Shown one piece after another: positions 1 to 12,500 of a DNA stretch of 64,000 bases. Under the pieces are notes generated by a model. The model searched no databases and had not been told where the DNA came from. It saw only the letters and a list, made by a program, of their open reading frames with translations. The translations under genes and the position numbers were made by a program. The DNA is from Ignelater luminosus. Its lineage: Eukaryota > Arthropoda > Insecta > Coleoptera > Elateridae. The DNA is taken from contig VTPC01003380.1 of assembly GCA_011009095.1 (NCBI GenBank), forward strand, positions 96,916-160,915. Reading direction: 5' to 3'. Positions within the stretch are counted from its first letter, which is position 1, and every line of letters starts with the position of its first letter.

Positions 1-129
1 CTGAGATGAAAATAAAATCAGCAATTACCATACCTGACACTCACAGGCAACTACCAAGAACGCAATGATATATCGGATTCTGCTGTCAGATTAAATTTGC
101 AGCGCTTAAAGATAAAGTTCCAATAGGCC

Positions 130-800
130 TTACAGTGCATTAAAGATACGAGGGTCGGTTGATATTAGTCGGCTTATTATTTCTTAAGATAATCTCCTTT
201 AAGCTCTATACATTCCGTCCAACGATACTCCAATTTTGTGCCCTCAAAATGAGCCTCCCTTAGACCTCTGTTTCAGCCTCCTCATTCGACCCGAACCTCG
301 TACCACCGAGCCATTTCTTCAAGTTCGAGAATAAATCAGACGATCTTGTTTGTTGTCGACAGAGAACAAACGCAGCACCCATCTGGCAGAGAGCTTCCGC
401 ATTCCCAAATATTCATGCAAAATATTGAGTACCCGTTCGGTTGAAATGCGCACAACCTCAGCTACCTCGCCCTTATCAATTATTATCATTCCATGGATTT
501 TATCGATCATTTCTGGCGTGGTTTGGATGGCCTAGACGCTCATTATCAAAAATGCTCGTACGACCGCGTTTAATTTCAGCTGTCTAATATTTTATTGTTG
601 ATAGTAAATGTGCAGAATCACCATAAACATCGGCCAATTTGGTGTTGATCTCATCCTTCGTTTTCTTTTCAAAAACAAGTATCTAATCACTGCACTATAT
701 TCGATTTTATTCATTTTTGTAAAATGCAGTTGTTTGTTTTTAATGATTGTCAAACACAAAGTAATTGCAGCAGAGCAGCGGGCTGACAATTACCAAGCAG
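130..800 (-). mobile_element. Mariner-like transposon remnant with deleted catalytic core
   Basis: On the minus strand the region around 620-790 translates, with a frameshift, to a mariner N-terminus (KTKDEINTKLADVYGDSA). Positions 319-510 give the HTH part (STERVLNILHEYLGM, KLSARWVLRLFSVD). Below 340 the sequence jumps directly to the mariner C-terminus (LFSNLKKWLGG, then KLEYRWTECIELKGDYLKK followed by stops near 173). The DDE/D catalytic segment between the HTH and the C-terminus is absent. The sequence at about 149-160 (tacgagggtcgg) resembles a mariner terminal repeat; no matching partner was seen at the other end. It is a dead fossil: frameshifted, internally deleted, no complete ORF. 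Confidence 0.8.
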
Positions 801-2480
801 TCGTTTCAAGGTTAGTATTTACAAATAACAACATCGTTGTGATTCGGGTGGCGCAATCTTCCGCCTTAGCCTACCCATTATCAACCTAGCCATTAGCACG
901 ATGAAATATGCCTTGGAATTTTTTGAAAGGGATGAAAAATAACGATATAGTAAAGACGTTTATTTGGTCGAAACTTTAGCAAACAAGATAGTTATACATG
1001 GTAAGCGTTGCAAGACTTGTGTTGTCACTAAAGGTCTCATCTACAATGATAGTAGTGATTAAGGATTGAATTCCTTGTGAACCTCATTTTCAAATATTTT
1101 TTCCTTTGTTAGCGTATCGCTCCATTGTGTCCGCTTTGCCAATTTGAAGCTTGCAATTATTTTAATTTTTTTGTTTTAAAACAAAAAGAATTTAATGTTA
1201 ATTGTCCTTGGGATTTTCTATTTGTTTTATCTTTTTGCTTATTATTTCGTTGGGATTAAAATGAAACAAGTAATTTTACTTCAAATCAACTGGCTTGGCG
1301 TTAAGAAAAAAACGACTTGATGAATATTTGTGATTCTTCAGGAGATGCTGTCTAGCTAGCTGGCTTTGGTTGCTGGTGTTGGTTTCTGGTGCTGGAAATT
1401 TGCTGCTGGCTGAATGAGTTGACAGAACTCAACTAGGTGTCTAGGTCAAGTCAAGTCAAATCATCACAGAGGCCACTGTAGGACTATGCCTTTTTGGCCT
1501 AGGAGAAAGGGAGGTATTTGGTTTGTAAACATTGCTGCATGTAGTCAAAGATGGAATAAGATGGTTTATTGCAAAACTTTCACTTAAAACACCCCGCAAC
1601 GATTGGCCAGGACGGAAGTGTGGAGATTCGGTGTGACGGCTTTGTCGGAGGTCTGGTCTCCAGTTCTCCGTCGGTTTTACCGTCGCCGCTGATGTAAGAG
1701 TAACCACACCGAGCGCACTCACTGATACCACAAGTGCACCGCAATCCATCATTGCAGGTGCCACGATCTACTCTGTGTGCGACATACAGTTGGTCTCCGG
1801 AGTCTTGGTGATACCTGAAACAGAAAACAGAGTTGAGGCGGGAAGGGGGAGCTATGGAGGATTACAGATTTCTGGAGGTTTTGTGGTTGCGTGTCCCGAG
1901 CATCGGATGTGAAATTGTTTTACCTGGTGGCCAAAAGTGTGCTTTTCAGGATGTCTTGGAGGTCGTCGGGGAGCTCCGGGGCTTGGGCAACGAGAATGGC
2001 TGGAGGGTGTTTGACCTTTCCCTTGGGTTTCCTAGGAATGGGGCCGGGTGGAGTTCTCAGAGTGTCGAGAGCGGCAGTTCGGTTCTGCTCGATGACACTC
2101 TTCACGGAACCGCCTCGCATCTATCGCAGGTATTCCGGCTAGCTCGCAAAGCGATCCAGTCGAAACAACCTCAGACACACGGCCCTCTCTTTCCTACGAA
2201 GCGATTCCACGAGTCCGGCAGCCCCGAAACAGATGAAACGATAATCCAGGACGATACTTACGAATGTTTTGTGTGTGAGGATGAGGGTGCGCTTTTCTTC
2301 TTTTTATTAAAAACCCTTGCAAGTGTTTCTACTATTAGAATCTGATCATATGTTTGATCAACGAATAATTCGGCTAAAGTCACATTCAATAATGTTCTTT
2401 AGTTCTTTTGACATGACATGAATTACACAAATATTTAGTGTATACACTTCTGCACTTTACTCTGTTTTTGACGTTACTTA
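801..2480. other. Unassigned region with a GC-richer island
   Basis: No recognisable gene. Positions about 1590-2330 are clearly more GC-rich than the surroundings and carry open frames on both strands (plus 1833-2345, 170 codons; minus 1920-2120, proline-rich; minus 1456-1764). None matches a family I know. The composition fits a decayed retroelement gag or leader region, but that is inference. Confidence 0.3.
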
Positions 2481-2489
2481 ACCGCGCGC

Positions 2490-2735
2490 TTATACCAGCT
2501 CAAAGGGCTTCTTCCTCTTGAGTTTTCTTATCAGGTTTGTGGTGTCAAGCAGCTGGATTGCCTCGACGTTTATGTGCTGATGCAGTCGTTGTTCATGGCT
2601 CCTGGTAAATTTACTGATGGTCTGCTCAACTGTGTTTATTTCCAAATCTCGGTGAATGTTACTGTTTCTTAGGTACCAAGGAGCATCTACGATACTTCTT
2701 TTGAAATCGCTGTATTATGTCCATATTGGTTTAAA
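2490..2735 (-). mobile_element. LINE reverse-transcriptase C-terminal fragment (Jockey-type)
   Basis: The minus strand encodes the typical end of a Jockey-like ORF2: KPIWT, then after a frameshift RSIVDAPWYLRNSNIHRDL, followed by NVEAIQLLDTTNLIRKLKRKKPFELV and a stop at 2490-2492. The pattern APWYxxNxxIHrDLxI and the final RRLKR-xP-xxLV are hallmarks of this group. Only about 80 codons survive, with at least one frameshift, so this is an inactive 5'-truncated copy. Confidence 0.75.
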
Positions 2736-5367
2736 TGTCTGTCTGTACAAAGTAATTTGTATTGTACATGGATAACTTGGAATTTCTGCCAAATAACCAG
2801 AATATTTTTCAACACTTGATTCCTAACTCTTCGCGTTTCTTTTCTACGTGTGCTTTCCAACGTAACTTTGCATCCAATGTGGTGTCCAAATGCTTTGCTT
2901 CATCATCATGTGAAATACTTATCTTTCTTGGTCATACGGTTTAGCTACCTGTTAGCCATGATTTTTCTGCTTCCTTTCATTTTGCCCATGGTAGCCATTT
3001 TGGATGTTATCCTATAGGTTGAGCATCTTCACTATCGATTTTATGGGTCACCACATTAGTTCTGCCTCTAAGTCCTTCCTCTGAAGTAAATACGTCTTGG
3101 AAACGGACAATCCAATTGTTCACCTTAGCCCTTTAATCTGGGGTTAAATTCTTGCGCTAAACTGCAATTATCAACTGTACATTGGCAGAACATGTCGAGG
3201 ATAAAGGACTTTCAGTTGTGTTCATAAAGCATGCTATAGAAGATACTGGTACGCAAAAATTAATTTTAGTGCCCTCAAGGCTTTCCCAATTAGGATATCC
3301 CGTTCAGATTTTGTATAGTCTGGTTCTAAAGCACCCATGCAACTTGCTCGAAGATTCCCATCCTTTCGAGCCATCACTACATGTTTACTTGATCCTGACA
3401 AGCTGTAACATCTTCTGTAACATAGATTCAAACTGTCATCTTATCACTGAATAGGAACTTGTTATTGCCTGATGTGAGGTGAACCCAAACTTCTTCATCA
3501 AGTCATCATGCGAAACTTTGATGGCTTTCTTTCACTTTCGAAAGGTTGAACAATAAGTAGGGAAAAAATCATTTTCGGTAGTTGGGAAAAATCGCTTCTG
3601 CGTTTGCCAAAACAATAACAACCACCATCAAACCGTTAAGAAATCGGTTCAGAGCAATAAATCCGATTGCACTGATTTTATCTGAAAATATTCTAAGCAG
3701 ATTGGGGGGGGGCATATTGTCTTGGTTCTCGCTTTGAAGTTTGCAAGAATATTGAAAGATATCCAGCAAGCAGAGTAGTGACGACTAGTTTACGTGATTT
3801 ATTGGTCATTAGTTACGTCAATTCACGTTGGAAAAGACATCAAAATGTTACAGCTCATAAATGTCACATCAGGATGTGAAGAAAACGTTATGTAACGGTC
3901 AAAATCACATTAAACATTAAATTTTTGATCATCAATACAGAGCAAAACTGACGTATTCATGACGTCTCTTATTCGAAATCGTCATAGGTGACGAAACATG
4001 TCTAATTAATCACATGAATACGACGTCGTATTGCTCTATTCTTTAGAAATAAAGTGAAAGAAAATATTTTCATTATCCGGAATATTACAACCACATACTT
4101 GCAATGTCGTTGGTATTTGCCTATTTTTTAGATTAAAATGGAAATGTTGAGCCCTCTGAAACTATATATTACATCTGCTTTTGGTATATCCATCTCTTTA
4201 CCGAATTTGCGCCTCAATATCTCTACACTTGACTGTTTGGAAAAAGTTACTTCTTCTTCTTGCACTCTATTATAATAGAGTAATTCGTGTAGAGTTAATC
4301 AGCATTTAAGTGGAAGTAAAACACATGCGGTAGAGACAGAAAGTGCTTATGTATTTTTTTACGGGATGCATCTTTTCAAGTAAAATGAAAGTTTTCTTAG
4401 TCCAGTAAGACTTAATTTATGATTCTTCTAATATCTCGGAAACAGCATACAATAATAAAACGGAATTTTTGCTTTACTGTATCTACTATTATGTGAATTC
4501 CACTTGTGGGCAAATTCATCATGAGCGAAGATGTTTTGAAATCTATAAACAATTTAGTAACAACTAAACAATCTTTTTTGTAGACAGTGAAGCGGTTGCG
4601 AATTTTCTGAAATCATATCGGTAAACAAGAAATCTGAATAATTTGATTTTACTCGCAAACGGTGCATTCTATGAAAAAAGCGCACAGACACTTTTTGTCT
4701 CTAAATGATCCGTGGATTTTAAAAATGAGATCATTGTGGTGTAAAGAAGATCAGAACTTGAAAATGAAGATCGACCTGAGAGAATTTCCACTAAGTTGAC
4801 ACACACCAAAAATGAATTAATTTGCTGCTTGTCTAGACAAGATGACATTTTTTAAAGAAGTTACAAATCGTTACCAATAAAGAAATAAAATATTTAGTTT
4901 TATATAACGAACATTCCACTGACTGCTCTAAGAATTTATTAAAAACAAGTAACAACTCGCATCAGACTGAATTCTTTTTTCAGTACAAGACAACAAGCTT
5001 TGATCTAGGTCTAAAATTCTGCAAAATACAATAAGTTTTTATACTACCCTAATCCTTTGTTATCTAAAGTACGCGTGTATGATATGAATTTCTGCATTTA
5101 GAATGTTTTACAAATAGATTGTCAGCCGCTGTGGCTTTCTGAAATATAATGCGTCCTGGTTTTGTCGCACTGAAGCCCTCGGGGTTTTTTTAACCTTCTT
5201 AGGGCAGACTTTCTTTTTTATAGAAATCAGTTAGGCTTTGGCCTCTATTAACTTTCTTAAAAGAATTAGATCCTAATTTTACTACAACAAAAGAAAAATG
5301 TTATCACAAGATATTTTTTAAACCGAGATAATCTTTTAGAAACTGAATTTGTTTTCTTCTGTTTCAG
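2736..5367. other. AT-rich non-coding stretch upstream of the transporter exon
   Basis: No convincing gene. The segment probably lies within an intron of the monocarboxylate transporter, because the first visible transporter exon opens with a splice acceptor. Several 60-90 codon open frames (for example 3182-3454) match nothing recognisable. I looked for the transporter's first transmembrane exon (PDGGWGW-type motif) here and did not find it. Confidence 0.4.
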
Positions 5368-6555
5368 GTCCCATATCAAGTTCATTTGTAAATCGATGGG
5401 GATGTCGACCAGTAACAATAGCGGGAGCAATCTTAGCAAGCATATGTATGATCATAAGCTGTTGGGCAAGAAACGTAACAACTCTATATTTCACAATAGG
5501 AATAGGAACGGGCCTTGGTTTTGGTTTAATTTATCTTCCAGCAATTGTAAGTGTTACAACTTACTTCGAGAAGAAGAGATCGCTCGCAACTGGTATTGCT
5601 GTATGCGGTTCTGGTTTTGGAACGTTTATTTTTGCCCCAGTAATAAATCTTCTTTTAACCCAATACGGATGGAGAGGGGCTATGTTAATTATAGCCGCTA
5701 TCGTTCTTGAATGTATAATCTTCGGTGCGCTGTTTAGGCCTTTAGAATATGAATCGGATGTTATTAAAGAAAAAGAAACTCCTGAGAATAGCGGAATTTC
5801 ATTGAAAAATTCAGGAGCCAAAATGGATATTCATATATCGGATCACAATCTTCCTATGCTCTTAGTTAATTCTGACAACGAAAAAATTGATAGACCTAGA
5901 AGTATGGGCCATTTTTCCTTGCCGAAACCATTAAAAAGTGCAACATTAGAAAAGAACGGAAGTATTCATAGTGGGAAATTTAAAAATAGCGAGATTGCAC
6001 GATTGGCTTTTAGTCATCCAGTGTTGTCTTCAGCACACTCTGATAGTGGAAGACAACACCTACGTCCACGACCATTGAATAGACCGGACGTCTTTTATCA
6101 GGGTAGCTTAATGAATATACCTTATTACAGATCACGTAATGATCTGAAAAATGCCGAAGAAGCCGATTTAATGGGGCGACGGCTTTCAACGCATAGTAAA
6201 CGTAGACATTCCGAAACAAAAGAATACGAGACCACCATTTGCGGTTTCGTGCCTTGCTCGCAAGAAACTAAGGACACTCTTAGAGAAATGTTAGATTTTT
6301 CACTTTTCAAAGACCCCATATTTATTATTTTCACTTTGAGTAATTTCTTCACTAGCATTGGATTCAATATTCCTTATGTTTATATTGTTTCTAAAGCTAA
6401 GACTTTGGATATTTCTGCAAGCCATGCCAGTATGCTGTTGTCGGTTATCGGTATTGCAAATACAGTTGGAAGAATTGTTTTGGGTTATGTATCTGATAAT
6501 CCAAAAATTAATCGACTCTGGGTGTATAATTTGTGCCTCACAATATGTGGAATAG
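5368..6555 (+). CDS. Transporter exon a (helices 3-8 and central loop)
   Basis: The acceptor is a pyrimidine-rich ...ttctgtttcag ending at 5367; the donor gtaaga begins at 6556. The frame stays open 5' of the acceptor to 5349 only by chance, since homology starts at GPISS. The exon ends with one base of a codon that completes as Ala with the next exon. Confidence 0.9.
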
Positions 6556-9500
6556 GTAAGAATATTTTATTTTGTTTTTTATTTTGTAACTAGTTTTTAA
6601 TAAACAAATGTTAAATTAAAAAAAAAATATTGTGGGCTCGTCCGGGATTTGAACCCGGGACCTCTCGCACCCTAAGCGAAAATCATACCCCTAGACCAAC
6701 GAGCCGCTGTTGTTAAAAAAACTGTTTGTAAATAGAACAGATTCAGTTCTGTACTACTTTAGAAGTGAAAGTTAATTTTATTTTTAAAATAGCAAAGGTT
6801 ACATTTGTTTATAATTCGAGTTCATGAACGTTTCGATTTGCATATCAGGTTATTCAAACTAAATATTACATTATAATTTTATACGTAGTATACAATCTAA
6901 TTAAAATTTAATACTTTTCAGCAACCACATTTAGTGCCTTTTGCTACGGTTTTTATTCACTGGCAGTTTATGGTTCAGTCTTCGGTTTTACTATCGGGGC
7001 GTATGTTGGCCTTACGTCCGTAATTCTTGTGGATCTCTTAGGATTAGAAAAACTTACCAATGCCTTCGGTCTACTTCTACTCTTCCAAGGAATTGCTTCC
7101 TTTATTGGACCTCCAATTGCAGGTTTGTTGTTACTCTAATTAATTATTTATTAGATATTTAATTTTAATTTTTTAGAAACTCATACTTATTCGGGTTATT
7201 ATTTGAGACAATTAAATTTTCATTAGTTATGAATTTAATTTAATTTTTGTTTTGAAACATTTTCTAAATATTTTGAATATCAACAGAAACAATGAATTTA
7301 ATTATTATTTATTTAATTCTTCTCTTTCTATCTCAGTAGATTAACTTTAAGAAATTAGATGTGTAAGAGAGGAGTTACAGCTATCACTTGGGAGTTCTAT
7401 CTTTAAATAAGAACGCGTCAACTGATTGAGTGCTTTTTGTGTCTTTTAATAGCAGCGGTATTTTCTAAAAGCTATTTTGGAAATGTATATACCGCCGACA
7501 AACAGTCAAGGATTTGGAGGTTTTTCTCTAGTGTGTGTAAAGAGTATCTCTTCTTAGATTTTTTTTCCAAAACCATCTAAGAACACACCAACTGGTTTAG
7601 TATTTCTTGCATTTTTAATAACATCGGCATTTTCTCAAAAGCAAATTTTTATTGTACGGTGACAGTCCATAAATAGTCATGATTTAGAGGTTTTTCTCTA
7701 GTGTGTGCAAAAGGGTATCTTTTGCTAAATATTTTTTCCAAATGCATTTAAGAACTCACCAATTGGTTTAGTTTAGTTGGTTTCCTGCATGTTTTAATAA
7801 TATGAGCACTTCCTAAACAGAAATTTGTAGTTGTACGCTCGACAAATACGATTTGGAGGTTTTTTACCAGTGTGTATAATTGTATCTCTTTCTAAATATT
7901 TCGTTTTACAAGAAATCTAAGAACATGACAACTGTTTTAATGCTTTTTGTATCTTTTAAAAACATCGGCATTCCTTAAAAGCGATTTTGGAATTGTTCGG
8001 CCAACAAATGGTCAGGATTTGGTGGGTTTTTCTCCAGGGTGTGCAAAAAGTACTAGAGGCCTGCATGGGCCCAGTTGATTAGTCGGACCTTTACGCAACG
8101 TGTCAAAACTCGGGTTCTCGAACTTGTTGGACCTATCTGGTCATTTGGGCCTGTCAGGCCGTTTAGGTCTCTCGGATCGCTCTTCAGCTTATCGGACCTG
8201 TCAAGTTTAGGGCCGGTCGGGCTTTTCGGGCTGTTATTTTTGTACTGATCCGAAGCGAATGATTTTCATACTGCACCGAATCGAGAACTTCACTGTACTG
8301 ACTCGGATGGGCGTTATTTTCGTACTAAATCGCAGCAAAGGATTCTCGTCCTATCAAGAAGTTGCCGGGAGCTTTTTCGGGCCGTTTCAGATTTATCCTC
8401 AGTTGGACCGACCTGGAGATTTCGGCCTGTACAGGGCTTTAAAATGTACCTCTTTCTAAGAATTTTCTGTTAAAAACACCTAAGAACACGCCTATTGTTT
8501 TAGTACTTTCGTATCTTTTAATAAATTTAGCATTTCCTAATCGCAATGTGAATTGTAGGGTTTATGAATAGTCATAATTTAGAGACTTTTCTCTAGTGTG
8601 TATAAAGAGTATCTCTTTCTAAATATTTTTTCCAAAAACACTTAAGAACATGTCAGCTGGTTTAATATTTCTCTCATCTTACAATCACATCGGCATTTTC
8701 TAAAAGCCATTTTGAAGATCTGCGACCGACAAATATGTGTATGTAAAGGATTGTCTCTTTCTAAATAGACCAACGTAGCCATTCGTAATAAGAGGGAGCA
8801 TGAAGGAGTTGGTCTATCTGTCCAACAGCAGTACTCAAATCACTTTAAAACCTAAAAGAAGGGGAGCGCGTTAGTGGAGAGCCATTAGCATTTTATTATT
8901 TTATGATTTAGGGACTATCAATCAACTGAAAGGAAATAATAGCAGACACACGAAGTAGTGACAATAGGTTACACTTGATTAACTTCTCGGTCCAACTGAA
9001 AATGATAATCAACAATTAAAAACTTTATAACCATCAGTATAGTTATCTATCAGTCTGCTTCTATCGCCGTTTTAAAATCAGATACCTATCAGTCATGGAG
9101 AGGAGCTGGACCAAATTATCTGTTCCTAAAAATCAAGATTTCGCTCAATTTAAATTTTGCTCATTTAGTGCAATTTTTTTCTCTGATCATTTGTCTGGAT
9201 ATAGCAACCGTTTTCAGACTAGTTCTGCTTTTTATATTTTTGTTCCTTGAAGATAGAGTTTTTCTAAAAGTAACATCCCACTGCAGAGCTGTTTTGTAGA
9301 TTTGGCTTTCCACAGTTATAAATCGCTTTGATTTTGGTGCATTTCCCAATTTGGAACTAATTAAAGTCGAATCTGCATAACGACTTTTACTTTTCAAATG
9401 ACCATTTGTTTTCCCGAGGACATGCCACGGGCCATCTTAAGTTCACAGGCCAAATTCCATCTTCTTAGCACTTCTGGTTTTCCGCTATAATTGTCTTTTG

Positions 9501-12500
9501 TTTAGCTTTGAAATTGCTCTAGCGTTACGACTACCTATCAAGCAACGATGAGGAATCCCCAAATAGAGCGCCTCTACTCGGGTTTCTTGATTCTGGGCAC
9601 GACCTGTACCCTCCTTCCTTCTACCGAAGTAGAACATTCTCTAATAATCTCCAAATAGGAATATTTTTGAAGTACTTTTCTTTAAATAATTGAATATGCC
9701 AACCCTCTAGATTTAACTTAGACCATATCATTATCCAATTTTTCTCTCAACTCTTGCACAGTTTTTAGGCATTCTGTTAGCTTTTTCTTTAGACAAACAA
9801 TAAGTCGCAAGGTCTAACTTTAATTTCCAACTTTTCCTTTGGAAATTCTGATGTTTCAGAGAATAACAGTTCCATAAAACAAACTGAAGAGTAAGAAAAA
9901 GGAAAGTAAGAAGTGTTTTATAGCAACAATCAATTTGGGATGATCGTTGTATTAATGATACGAACAATGTTAGGGCAATCCCAAGGTAGAGAGAGTCTAA
10001 AATCCTTCTGGGACTCTTACAAAGAAAGTGACAGATAACTTACTTACAATGAGTAAATAGGACATCAAAGAGATTGCACAAGAACCAGCGTGCAGAGTTA
10101 CATGTTGCAAAAACACTTAAGATGGACTTACCCTTCAAGCTTCAGGCATCCGGATGCAATGCACTCTTTGCACTCTCGGCACATGTTGACGTAATTTGCT
10201 GCTTTGATCAACCGATGAGGTGATGGAGTTAGTAAAGAAGCTGCAGCCTAAGCCGTCTAAAAATAAGAATTTGCTCAATTCTGACGAGATTTGATCAGGT
10301 TGTAATCTGGATGAGACAGCCTTGAAGGATACCATAGCGCGTTGCAAAAATTGTCAATTCAAATAGTTGTTGTAGCTTGGACTCCAAGGGGATAGTCGAT
10401 TATAGCATAGAAAAGGATGGTTAGCCAAGACCGGCCTCAGACGTTAAGCCAGTGAAGCAACAGATATGGGCGCGCTTGAGAGAATTAATACTGATCTAAC
10501 GAAGTCCATTCAAAGGCATAAACCGAGCTGTGTTCATAATGTTGGGGATGTTAATGAAGAACGAAATCCGACATTGCAAGGGCCTACCCCCAGCCTTGTT
10601 CATATTCAGCTCTTTTAAGTAGATTAGTGAAGAACTAAATTCAATCCATGGACTACCAAGTGTGACCTGAGCAAAAGCATAACCCGACCATGTTCATATT
10701 TAGCTCTCTTGAGAAGATTAATGAAGACCGAAACCTGACCGTGAGCCATTAAAGGCGGCCCGTGCGAGGGCGTAGCCCGAGCTATGTTTTTATTTGGCTT
10801 GTTTAAGGAGGTTAGTGGCAAGTGACCTGTTGGAAAGCGCAGCTCGACCTGTATTCGTATTTTCTCCGTTAAGAAGTTCAATGGAGGACAAAGCCTGACC
10901 TTGGGTCACCGCAATTGGCCTGTTGGAGGACGCAGCTCAACCTCTGGTAAACAAGTTAATAGAGAGCGAAGCACATCCGTGAAACGCCGGCCTGTTGAGT
11001 GATGTAGCCTGACATGTATTCGCATTTAACTTTTAAAATTGTTAATAGGTTTTATTTAGTATCAATCATATACGGAATTTTTGAAAGTCCACGAACACGC
11101 GTCGGGATGAACAAGCCAATTAACCTTTTGAAAGAAAGTACCTACTCACGCAGATCGAACTGCGTCCTCTTCATTGACCATTTTAAGGGAGCTGAATACG
11201 AAGATGGGTAGAAATTTGCATCTCAACGAACCACCAGCGTCTTCGCCGACAAAAGATCGGGCTTTGCCCTTTATTGAGTAATGAGAGTGTCCCACACGGA
11301 ATAGTAATTTAAGGCACAAGAATCTGAGTTTGTTTCAAGGCGCTTTAAATTGCGAAGCTGTCCTGACTGGTTATTTGAATGACGAGCGTATTTACCTGAA
11401 CCATCTAAACATCTTGAAAAAAGATCTGTATCTAAATCCAAATTGATACATTCACCTTGGCGACTCGTTCAATTCTAACTGGGAATCGTTCCTATACGGC
11501 TCTCACACCTACAAGTAAAGTTGACATCAATCTTTGATTTTTCATTGATTTGATTGATTTCGTTTTATTGATTTTGATTCATTATAATTTTCTGCAACGC
11601 AGAGTAACGTTCGGGAATTGCAGTTTTCTCAAACCAGTGCTAGAGACGCTATTAGTAAATTGATTCTCGATTGTTGTTGCTCATGGTTTACATTTACAAT
11701 TGGCTAACTTTTATTAATTAAAGTGTGGCAAATTCTTAGACGGTTTTGTTTCATTTTTGATAGGACAATGGTTGATTGTTTAATAACTCGTCTCTAGGAA
11801 TGAATAATAAACCTTGGATTTGCTCGTCATTTCTAATCTCAACTCAAGATTATTATTATTATTATTATTAAAACGAATAGGCCATTTTCTGGTTCTGTTC
11901 TTCTTTTGTTTAACTAACAATAGTAGCAACTTTAAATTATATTAACTAAAGAGGAAAAACAAAAAGTTAGTAAAATATATTGCCATAGCAATGCATTTAC
12001 CAAAAAACATCTTACAAAAAATGTTAGTAAATAGAATATTAATATCTGATGATAGGCTTCCTTTTTTCAAGTGATTTAGTTTTCTTTTTAGGTGTTTTAG
12101 ATGCACCCTTTATTCCCTTTGTTATACTAGAATGAATAATTGATGACGAATGGGTTTTTTCAGAGTTGAACAGAATACATAGATGGTGCAGATTTATTGT
12201 GATTCACATAGAATTTTCTATTTAAACTTCAGAAAATTACTAACTAGTTGTTTTGTATTTTGAACAAGGTCTTTGTTTAAGATTTACCGTATTAAAGTGT
12301 TAATTTACAACCTTAGAAATTAATTTTATTATAAATACTTAGCGTTGATTTATGTCAATCAACGCAAATAGTTTGAATTTGCTGTATAATAGGTTGCCTA
12401 ACTCACAGGCGTTGATACATTAATAAAACAATCAACACCTACATAATTAATTTTTAATAATAAATTACATTTTTTCAGGCGAACTCTTCGATTTACTAGG

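Noticed and set aside
1833..2345. 170-codon plus-strand ORF
   Set aside because: Lies in a GC-rich island with open frames on both strands, no recognisable domain and no splice partners; more likely transposon debris.
3182..3454. 90-codon plus-strand ORF upstream of the transporter
   Set aside because: No match to the missing transporter N-terminus (no PDGGWGW motif, no hydrophobic helix pair) or to another family.
5349..5367. Extension of the transporter frame upstream to 5349 as the N-terminus
   Set aside because: The sequence is a pyrimidine tract plus AG acceptor, the first codon is TTG, and the family's helices 1-2 would be missing.
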